Below the pieces are notes generated by a model. The model was not told the origin of the DNA, ran no database searches, and saw only the letters and a list, made by a program, of their open reading frames with translations. Of a DNA stretch of 64,000 bases, positions 1 to 6,459 are shown in pieces. The translations under genes and the position numbers were made by a program. Source of the DNA: Bacillus sp. MM2020_1 (GTDB lineage: Bacteria > Bacillota > Bacilli > Bacillales > Cytobacillaceae); contig JAANMP010000012.1 in assembly GCA_011250595.1 (NCBI GenBank), positions 53,538-117,537 on the forward strand, read 5' to 3'. Positions within the stretch are counted from its first letter, which is position 1. Each line of letters begins with the position of its first letter.

Positions 1-546
1 AAACCAATTTTCCCTTCTGATTTTGCTCAAGTGTTAGTGGAAGGCTTTTTTAAACTGATTTTATTAATAACCTATATTTATTTTGTCTCACTTACTCCAT
101 TGATAAAAAGAGTGTTTCAATATCACGGTGCTGAACATAAAGTAATTAATACTTTTGAAGCCGGAGTCGAGTTATCGGTTGAAAATGTGCAGGCTCATTC
201 CCGTCTTCATTACCGTTGTGGAAGTAGTTTCATCCTTTTTACAGTCGTTGTTGGTGTTTTTGTTTATATGCTGGTTCCCACATCCCCACTTTGGTTACGG
301 ATTGTTGACCGGCTTCTCCTTATACCTGTTGTGCTGGGAATAGCGTTTGAAGTTTTGCAGGTAACAAACAAACTAAGAGATGTTCCAGTGTTGAAGTATT
401 TAGGTCTCCCGGGACTTTGGCTTCAACTATTAACAACAAAGGAACCACAAAATGATCAAGTAGAAGTGGCAATACTTTCTTTTAACGAATTATTAAGAAG
501 AGAGAAAGAATCTGAGTACTCTGTTAAAAGTGAAGAAATTGTCTAA
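1..546 (+). CDS. yqhQ: YqhQ family (DUF1385) membrane protein, C-terminal part
   Basis: The reading frame is open from base 1, so the gene is cut by the window edge and the true start lies upstream; a GTG at 31 is internal. The visible part has two or three hydrophobic segments and a conserved polar stretch containing YHGAEHKVINTFE, which I recognise as the DUF1385/YqhQ signature. The family is an uncharacterised integral membrane protein of Firmicutes; His and Glu in this motif could bind a metal, but that is inference. It is followed by yqhP and then convergent yqhO, the same order as in Bacillus subtilis. Identification is confident, function is unknown. Confidence 0.85.
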   Translation, partial: KPIFPSDFAQVLVEGFFKLILLITYIYFVSLTPLIKRVFQYHGAEHKVINTFEAGVELSVENVQAHSRLHYRCGSSFILFTVVVGVFVYMLVPTSPLWLRIVDRLLLIPVVLGIAFEVLQVTNKLRDVPVLKYLGLPGLWLQLLTTKEPQNDQVEVAILSFNELLRREKESEYSVKSEEIV

Positions 547-612
547 ATTTTTGTATTAAAGTGTTTAAAAGATTTAAAAAATGCTTAAGATGCTCTTAGG
601 GAGGTGGCTTTC

Positions 613-999
613 TTGAAAAATCGGACATTTGTTAATGTTGTTGTTGGGGGACTTATCATTCTTGCTTTACTTGGCCTTGTTGGTACATTTACAGCTAATC
701 CTGCCGGTTTCATTCAGAGAATAGCTGTCATCGCATTGATTGTTTTAGCTGTTTATCTCTTTGTGAGAAAGTTTTCCAAATCAAGCCCTCAGAAAAAAGA
801 GCAGCGTGCATTTCTTAAGGCCGCCAAAAAATCAAAAAAACGATTACAGCAAAAGGGTGGAGACGGTGCTGTAAAGACCTCCTCTCTTGGGACTCTTGCA
901 TCATTAAAGAAAAGCAACAAGACAAAAAAGAAATCTCCTGCTCACTTAACCGTTATCGACGGCAAAAAGGGTAAAAAGAAAAATCGAGCGTCTTTATAG
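613..999 (+). CDS. yqhP: YqhP / SA1362 family small membrane protein
   Basis: About 128 residues. Two hydrophobic segments occupy roughly residues 5-50 and the rest is very rich in Lys, Ser and Ala, suggesting a cytoplasmic basic tail. I chose the TTG at 613, which sits a normal distance after AGGGAGG; the in-frame GTG at 604 overlaps that ribosome binding site. It lies 66 bases after yqhQ and ends in a clear terminator. Position between yqhQ and yqhO matches B. subtilis yqhP. No enzymatic motif is visible and the function is unknown. Confidence 0.75.
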   Translation: MKNRTFVNVVVGGLIILALLGLVGTFTANPAGFIQRIAVIALIVLAVYLFVRKFSKSSPQKKEQRAFLKAAKKSKKRLQQKGGDGAVKTSSLGTLASLKKSNKTKKKSPAHLTVIDGKKGKKKNRASL

Positions 1000-1013
1000 G
1001 CGCTCGATTTTTT
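980..1013 (+). terminator. Rho-independent terminator after yqhP
   Basis: The stem AAATCGAGCG pairs with CGCTCGATTT and is followed by a T run. It overlaps the end of yqhP and could also slow transcripts coming from yqhO on the other strand. Confidence 0.9.
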
Positions 1014-1044
1014 CATGTAAACTTTTATATGTGGTTAATCGCAA

Positions 1045-1929
1045 TTAATATCCCCATGTTTTCAAAAATTGTTTTGCTTTCTCTCGGCCTAAATCGTAAA
1101 GGGCACGTTTCCTTTCCTCTGTCAAATTTAATTCAGTGGATAAAAAACCTTCAGTGGGGATAAAGATGATATTCTTTACATGTTTTTTTGAAATGTACCT
1201 CGAATCGTGGGCATCCTTCATGGTTTCAAAAAGGGCTCCAAAAAGTTGAATTGCGTTCTTTATTTTATGTTTTTCACGTTCATACTCACTTGAGCTTAAT
1301 TTAATACCCAGAACAGGTCTTATTTTTTGTGCATTATCCTTGTCAAATAGCCACATTGGAAAATTACTTAGTACTCCGCCATCAACTAAAATATTGATAC
1401 CGTCCCTTGAGTGCATTTTAACAGGTTCAAAGAAATAGGGGATACTGCAGCTAATTCTAATTGCTTTTGCAATCGGGAAGGAGCCAGGTGAAATCCCGTA
1501 TTTTGGTAGGTCATCAGGAAAAACGATCATTTGCCCATTCGAAAGGTCCGATCCAATCACTCGAAGTGCATGTGGGGGCAAATCCGCGAATGTCTTTAAT
1601 CCCTTGGCTTCAAGTTTTTCACAAAGCCATTTTTCAAGCATATTGCCTTTATAAAGCCCTAACTTCCAATAGACAAACAACCATTTTGCAAAGGGGAAGG
1701 GAATAATTGTTTTACGTGCATCCATAAGTTTTGAAAGATCAATCTCGTCAAGCAACTGGTAGATTTCTTTACTTGTGTAGCCGGCAGCAATTAGAGCAGC
1801 AACGATCGACCCAGCGCTCGTACCGGCCACCCTTGCAAATCGTAATCCTTTGTTTTCTATTTCTTCGCACGCTCCAATCAACGCAAACCCTTTTATTCCT
1901 CCTCCAGAAAAAACGCCGTCTATATACAT
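1045..1929 (-). CDS. yqhO: Patatin-like phospholipase family protein YqhO
   Basis: About 294 residues. The N-terminus reads MYIDGVFSGGGIKGFALIGA, with the glycine-rich oxyanion motif GGGIKG; GTSAGS carries the nucleophile Ser; and DGGVLSNFP supplies the catalytic Asp (DGG). These are the three hallmarks of patatin-type Ser-Asp dyad lipid acyl hydrolases. The ATG at 1929 follows AGGAG by seven bases and is preferred over an upstream in-frame ATG at 1956. No signal peptide is seen, so it should act in the cytoplasm, perhaps at the membrane. The substrate is unknown. It is convergent with yqhP. Confidence 0.85.
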   Translation of the reverse strand: MYIDGVFSGGGIKGFALIGACEEIENKGLRFARVAGTSAGSIVAALIAAGYTSKEIYQLLDEIDLSKLMDARKTIIPFPFAKWLFVYWKLGLYKGNMLEKWLCEKLEAKGLKTFADLPPHALRVIGSDLSNGQMIVFPDDLPKYGISPGSFPIAKAIRISCSIPYFFEPVKMHSRDGINILVDGGVLSNFPMWLFDKDNAQKIRPVLGIKLSSSEYEREKHKIKNAIQLFGALFETMKDAHDSRYISKKHVKNIIFIPTEGFLSTELNLTEERKRALYDLGREKAKQFLKTWGY

Positions 1930-2023
1930 AGTAGCCACTCCTAAAGATGAACTCATTTTTACATCTTTAAGCAGTTTTTATTATAAATAGTACGGTGGAC
2001 AAGAAGAAAATTTATTACAAGTA

Positions 2024-2055
2024 AAAAGGACACCGCTCTTAAGCGATGTCCTTTC
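2024..2055 (-). terminator. Terminator after the NlpC/P60 gene
   Basis: Read on the minus strand, AAAGGACATCGCT pairs imperfectly with AGCGGTGTCCTTT and is followed by T-rich sequence. It lies between convergently spaced coding ends near yqhO. Confidence 0.75.
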
Positions 2056-2090
2056 CTTATTTACCGATATTGAAACCGCTTAACTTTTCA

Positions 2091-2543
2091 TTAAAAACGT
2101 TTGGCACCAATGAATCTTGGTTTCCAATAACTGTTGCTTGTATAAGCAATTGAAACACCTTTTGAAGATGAAGACTGAATCATTTTTCCGCCACCTATGT
2201 ATATTGCAACATGACTAGGTCTGCTTGCTTTATTTTGTGCAAAGAACATTAAGTCTCCAGTTCTCAAAGATTTAACACGGTATCCTTTGTTGTAGAACAT
2301 TTCAGCTGCCGTCCGTGGCAATACTTTGCCAGCCTTGCCGAAAGAATACTTCACTAAACCAGAGCAATCAAATCCTCTAGGTGTTAATCCACCCCATCGA
2401 TATGGTACGCCGAGATTTGCTTTTGCTACTGAGATTGCTTTTGTATGGTAATAGGCTGCTTCCGCTTTATCACCCATAGTGGTAAACAATGAACTTAGAA
2501 TAATTGTCATAGCCATCATGGCTGTCATGATTTTTTTCAACAT
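2091..2543 (-). CDS. Secreted NlpC/P60 (C40) peptidoglycan endopeptidase
   Basis: About 150 residues. It starts MLKKIMTAMMAM with a hydrophobic stretch ending in a likely signal cleavage site near EAA. The rest is a single NlpC/P60 domain: catalytic Cys in RGFDCSGLV, catalytic His in RPSHVAIYIGGGKMI, and a downstream polar residue. Such enzymes cut D-Glu-diaminopimelate bonds in cell wall peptides. No SH3 or LysM wall-binding repeat is present, so it is a minimal enzyme. The ATG at 2543 follows a GGGGG site; a longer frame to 2600 lacks one. It lies downstream of the intron cluster and is not part of the B. subtilis order at this place. Confidence 0.88.
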   Translation of the reverse strand: MLKKIMTAMMAMTIILSSLFTTMGDKAEAAYYHTKAISVAKANLGVPYRWGGLTPRGFDCSGLVKYSFGKAGKVLPRTAAEMFYNKGYRVKSLRTGDLMFFAQNKASRPSHVAIYIGGGKMIQSSSSKGVSIAYTSNSYWKPRFIGAKRF

Positions 2544-2803
2544 CTTGTTTAATCCCCCTGTGTGCTTCGATACTATTAATATACAAAAATAGCATAACAT
2601 CGAAGTAACAGGCAGATTACAGTTATATTACAATTTTCGACTTTATTTTAGGAAAACTAGCATAATATGCAACGCTTAAATGGAGGATTATGTATCTTTA
2701 GGGACAGAATATAAATTTTAATCGAGTAGAGGGAAAATAAATTGATTATTTTCGCCCCTCTCAGTCGAGTAGCCCCCGGGAGTTTCACCCAGAGGCTCTC
2801 ACA

Positions 2804-2837
2804 GAACCGTACGTGAATCTCTCGATTCATACGGCTC
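2804..2837 (-). ncRNA. Domain V catalytic hairpin of the inner group II intron
   Basis: A 34-nt hairpin on the minus strand starting GAGCCGTATGAAT and ending ACGTACGGTTC. The lower stem pairs GAGCCGTA with the ACGGTTC end, and a GAGA-type loop caps the upper stem. Its size and shape fit the catalytic domain V of bacterial group II introns. It lies 14 bases after the reverse transcriptase stop codon. Confidence 0.85.
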
Positions 2838-2851
2838 ATATCATTCAGCCA

Positions 2852-4090
2852 TTAAGGAACCATTCCAAGAACCCAGTGTGGAAACATGCTGGGTTCTCTT
2901 TTCGCAAGTGCTTTAAGCCATGTTTCGGCTCTTTTTCGATGTCCTCTAAATCTCTTATATTTACACATTGCCCATTTGGTTAGTCTCCGATTTACACAAT
3001 CAATTAAGTATTTAACTGCTGATGGATTGTACTTAGTGAAGTAGTTGAGCCAACCTCTAATCATTGGATTTACCATCTCTGCTATGATTTCGATATTGCA
3101 ACCAGTATACTTATGAATATTCATTGCCTTTATCTTGCTACGGAAAGATTTCCCGGACTTTTTACTAACTGATGGAAGAAAATTAAATTGTAGTCTTCCT
3201 AACCTGTCTTTGATGAAAATCCTTCGAAAAGTGTAGCCCAAGAAGTCAAATTCCGTAACTGGATACTCATTTACCCTATCCTTATCTTTGCAGTAGACAA
3301 TCTTTGTCTTTTCCGGATGTAATTCCAGTTTGCATTCTTTTAACCGCTGATTGAGTTTTCTCAGTATGTCCCGAGCCTCTTCTTCCGATTTGCAGTGTAT
3401 GATGGCATCATCTGCGTACCGTTCAAATGGCGCTCGTGGATTTGTTCGCACCATCCACACATCGAACGCATAATGCATAAACAAGTTCGCAAGAACTGGA
3501 CTTATTACTCCACCTTGCGGTGTTTCCGAACTTCTTTCAATCTTACGATTTTCCGAATCCATAAATGGTGCTTTGAGCCATCTTTCGAAATACATCCTTA
3601 TCCATGACTCTTTTGTGTGCTTTTGAACAGCTCGCATTAATAATTCATGATCAATATTATCGAACAATCCTTTAATATCGAACTCAATGACATAGTCATA
3701 TTTCCAGCACCTTTTTCTTGCTTGTCCAATAGCGTCAATGGCTGATTTATTTGGACGGTATCCGTAAGAGTCTACATGAAATATCGGTTCAACCTTTGGT
3801 TCTAGATACATTTTAACTACCATCTGTGCGACTCTATCCTCGACTGTTGGAATACCAAGTCCTCGTTTCCCTCCAGTTTTCTTGGGTATTTCAACTAACT
3901 TAACTGGTGGGGGAAAATAGCTACCGGAACTCATTCTATTCCAAACTTTATAAAGGTTTCCTTTGAGATTCTTCTCAAATTCCTTTATGTCTTGTCCATC
4001 AATTCCCGCACTACCTCTATTCGCTTTTACTCTTTTAAAGGCTGTTAGTACAACATGTTTTGAGATTTTAAATGGCTTACTCTCTTTCAT
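2852..4090 (-). CDS. ltrA: Group II intron reverse transcriptase/maturase (inner intron)
   Basis: About 412 residues. It shows the ordered RT blocks: RGSAGIDG near the N-terminus, GIPTVEDRVAQM, a palm Asp in FDIKGLFDNIDH, TPQGGVISPVLANLF, the active site YADD in FERYADDAIIH, and FLGYTF. After the RT comes a maturase X domain with GWLNYF. No HNH endonuclease domain follows, so homing would use DNA primed at the replication fork or another nick. The ATG at 4090 follows AGGAGG by five bases. The protein helps its intron RNA splice and reverse-splice into DNA. The frame is intact. Confidence 0.95.
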   Translation of the reverse strand: MKESKPFKISKHVVLTAFKRVKANRGSAGIDGQDIKEFEKNLKGNLYKVWNRMSSGSYFPPPVKLVEIPKKTGGKRGLGIPTVEDRVAQMVVKMYLEPKVEPIFHVDSYGYRPNKSAIDAIGQARKRCWKYDYVIEFDIKGLFDNIDHELLMRAVQKHTKESWIRMYFERWLKAPFMDSENRKIERSSETPQGGVISPVLANLFMHYAFDVWMVRTNPRAPFERYADDAIIHCKSEEEARDILRKLNQRLKECKLELHPEKTKIVYCKDKDRVNEYPVTEFDFLGYTFRRIFIKDRLGRLQFNFLPSVSKKSGKSFRSKIKAMNIHKYTGCNIEIIAEMVNPMIRGWLNYFTKYNPSAVKYLIDCVNRRLTKWAMCKYKRFRGHRKRAETWLKALAKREPSMFPHWVLGMVP

Positions 4091-4604
4091 CAAATCCTCC
4101 TGTTCCCACAGTTGTTATCAGATATTGAGTTGAATGATGGTGCCCCTTCGCTCCATTGTCATTACAACAACTTCATTACTACTACGAGCACCTCCGCCCC
4201 TGTACCACGCTTCGCTATTTCGACCTTGCTTTTCTGTAGCTTGTGACTTTTCGCTTAACATCGTGATGCAGGTTCCTGTGTTTCACATCAGAGCCTGATA
4301 TACACTCATGTCGCCTTAATACCGTTTGCCGAACAGTCAGCCTTCCAGGTTATCTTCTGCTCTTATCCTTGTCTAGTGGTGAACAACAAGTTTTGACAAA
4401 GCTTTACGTTATCGATACTTCTTCAGCGATTCACTTTCGTTCATCTTTGTATATCTTACATGATTGTTTTAATACAACCTTTTCCCTAGACGCTTACTAC
4501 CACAACTCTTTATTGCAGCAGCTTAGGGTTGTTTGATGGATTTGCCTGGTACAATCTCCATCGAGGGACCTTCCCTCATCTCTGATGTGCCTTTCACAGC
4601 ACAC

Positions 4605-4639
4605 CACCACCGTACATACGGTTCCGTATACGGCGGTTC
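4605..4639 (-). ncRNA. Domain V catalytic hairpin of the outer group IIC intron
   Basis: Minus-strand hairpin with arms ACCGCCGTA and TACGGTGGT (one G-U pair), capped by a GAAC-type loop in ACGGAACCGT. This is the usual group IIC form. The outer reverse transcriptase stop codon (TGA, 4640-4638) overlaps its first bases. The inner intron starts at the very next nucleotide after its last base. Confidence 0.88.
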
Positions 4640-5918
4640 AATTTATATTACAGTGTGTACTTTTAGATAATGTTCTAAAGCGGGGGGAAGTCCCCTCTGC
4701 TTTAGTCTTTTGTTTGAGATTGCTCTTTGGACTACTTTTGATAGTCCAATGAACCGATAGCCTTTTCCGGCAGAAGGTTAATCCTTTCGCTTCTTCCTCA
4801 GGAATCCCTAATTGGATAAGCGATTTTATTTGTTTCTTTGGTACCTTCCATTGCTTCCAGATGATGACTCTAATTCTGGAGCGAAGCTTCTTATCTATCT
4901 CACTCATTGCTGTTTTCATATTCGAGATTCTAAAGTAATTAACCCACCCAAGTATGACTTGTTTCAGTTTTAAAATTCGGAAGTCTAGCGGAACACTCCA
5001 GTTTCGCTTTGTTAATTTTCGAAGCTTTCTTTGAAACTTCTGTATTGACATGGGATGGGGTCTTACTTGATACCTCTTGTTTTTAGTATCGTAATAATAC
5101 CCGAAACCTAAGAATTTTAAATCTTTTGGGCGAGAGATTTTGCTCTTCTCCACATTGACTATCAACCCTAATTTCTTTCCTATAAATCTCACGATTGATT
5201 CCATCACCCTATTTGCCGCTTTCTCACTCTTCACAAAAATGAGGGCGTCATCAGCGTATCTCACGAATTGGAACCCTCTACTTTCTAGTTCCTTATCCAG
5301 TTCGTTCAACATAATATTACTCAATAGTGGGCTTAGATTCCCTCCTTGCGGAGTTCCAACAGGTGTTTCTTCATATTTCCCTTTCACCATAACTCCACTG
5401 ACAAGATATTTTCTTATTAGAGAAATGACATCTCCGTCATCTATTGTGTTAGAAATGATTCGCATGAGTTTATCGTGATGGACTGTGTCGAAGAATCTTT
5501 CAAGGTCAATGTCCACTACCCAATCGTGTCCGTTATTCAGAAATTCCAAGCTTTTTATAATTGCCATCTCACAACTTCTTTTTGGTCTAAAGCCGTAACT
5601 AAATTCACTGAACTGCTTTTCAAATATCGGACTGAGAACTTGATGAATGGCTTGTTGGACTACTCTATCCACTACTGTTGGTATTCCCAACTTGCGCATC
5701 TTGCCATTTTCTTTTGGGATTTCCACTCTTAAGGCAGCTTGTGGTTGGTATTTTCTTGTCCTGATGCGCTGACGTAATTCATCCTTGTTCTCACGCAGAT
5801 ATTGCTTTAGTTCTTCGACTGTTACTCCATCGACTCCACTTGCACCTTTATTTTTATAGACACGCAGGTAGGCTTCGTTCATATTTTGATTACTTAGAAT
5901 CTGTTCTAAAAGTTCCAC
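4638..5918 (-). CDS. ltrA: Group IIC intron reverse transcriptase/maturase (outer intron)
   Basis: About 426 residues. RT motifs in order: KGASGVDGVTVEEL, GIPTVVDRVVQQ, FSEFSYGFRPKRS, DIDLERFFDTVHH (first catalytic Asp), GTPQGGNLSPLLSNI, and the RYADD active site. A maturase domain with ILGWVNYFRI follows; no HNH endonuclease is present. These features match the group IIC (bacterial class C) lineage. The GTG at 5918 follows AAGGAG by eight bases. The frame is intact, so the outer element may still be active if the inner intron is first removed from its RNA. Confidence 0.95.
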   Translation of the reverse strand: MELLEQILSNQNMNEAYLRVYKNKGASGVDGVTVEELKQYLRENKDELRQRIRTRKYQPQAALRVEIPKENGKMRKLGIPTVVDRVVQQAIHQVLSPIFEKQFSEFSYGFRPKRSCEMAIIKSLEFLNNGHDWVVDIDLERFFDTVHHDKLMRIISNTIDDGDVISLIRKYLVSGVMVKGKYEETPVGTPQGGNLSPLLSNIMLNELDKELESRGFQFVRYADDALIFVKSEKAANRVMESIVRFIGKKLGLIVNVEKSKISRPKDLKFLGFGYYYDTKNKRYQVRPHPMSIQKFQRKLRKLTKRNWSVPLDFRILKLKQVILGWVNYFRISNMKTAMSEIDKKLRSRIRVIIWKQWKVPKKQIKSLIQLGIPEEEAKGLTFCRKRLSVHWTIKSSPKSNLKQKTKAEGTSPRFRTLSKSTHCNIN

Positions 5919-6416
5919 ACTCGTTTCTCCTTCCCTCTCACGTAGTAAGTGATAGCTCCATTCTGGTTAGCCTTTGAGATACGCTCATACTTTCACCATT
6001 AATACATTCGGAGTACGTCACTTGCGCATTCGTGGTGTTGAAACACTATAAATTGTTCAGCCCTTCATGAATTACTTCATTACTATGACTTCTGCTGACT
6101 TCTTGCGGCAAACCTTTTTCGACTGTACCTATGTACATCCGCAAGTCCTCCCAGGGTAAGGCAACTATCTTTCCTCTTTTACTCGCCTGATTTACCCTAC
6201 AAAGTTACGCACATCTTTTGGACTTTGACTTGTGTTGGAGCCTTATCCCTTTGTAGAGCCTTAGTATCAGATTTCTGTTCGTCGAGCCAAGATTTTATTC
6301 CACGCTTCCTCTAGCCCTTACCTCACGGTAAGTACCTTGCGCTTCCTTAGTGGTTGGACGATGTGTACCCCCACAGTGGACTTTCACCACCTAGATAGAT
6401 GCCATGCCTGGCACAC

Positions 6417-6447
6417 AACAAAAAAAGGGGGGATTTTCTCCCCCTTT
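6417..6447 (-). terminator. nrdJ terminator serving as 5' exon of the group IIC intron
   Basis: On the minus strand, AAAGGGGGA pairs with TCCCCCCTTT around a short loop, followed by a T tract ending TTTGTT. The outer intron begins at the next base. Group IIC introns are known to recognise terminator stem-loops as targets, and this arrangement fits that rule exactly. Confidence 0.9.
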
Positions 6448-6459
6448 AAGTAAAACGTA

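Larger units (their letters stand above)
2764..4604 (-). mobile_element. Inner group II intron inserted between domains V and VI of the outer intron
   Basis: Read on the minus strand. The 5' end is GTGTGCTGTG at 4604, matching the GUGYG consensus. About 510 nt of RNA domains precede the reverse transcriptase (4090-2852). Domain V is a 34-nt hairpin at 2837-2804 (GAGCCGTAT ... ACGGTTC) and domain VI with a bulged A region is at 2803-2765. The 3' end CTACTCGAC falls at 2764. Length is 1,841 nt and it appears complete. It belongs to a different lineage from the outer intron: domain V, reverse transcriptase and 5' region are all distinct. It is not a duplication of the outer intron. Confidence 0.88.
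2721..6416 (-). mobile_element. Outer group IIC intron of a nested intron pair (interrupted 2764-4604)
   Basis: Read on the minus strand. The 5' end is GTGTGCCAGG at 6416, directly after a rho-independent terminator with a T tract, the classic group IIC insertion site. About 498 nt of structured RNA precede a 426-residue reverse transcriptase (5918-4638). Domain V is at 4639-4605, a hairpin with ACCGCCGTA pairing to TACGGTGGT. The sequence then breaks off and resumes at 2763 with TGAGAGGGGCG, the domain VI stem, ending CTACTCGAT at 2721. Without the inserted element the intron is about 1,855 nt, normal for this class. The exact 3' end is uncertain by one or two bases. Confidence 0.88.

Noticed and set aside
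2657..2839. 60-codon minus-strand frame at the intron 3' end
   Set aside because: It spans inner domain V/VI and the outer 3' end; it is structural RNA sequence.
2852..5918. Two reverse transcriptases as a retron or diversity-generating system
   Set aside because: Both lie inside intact group II intron RNAs with domain V and VI; no template/variable repeats or msr-msd RNA is seen.
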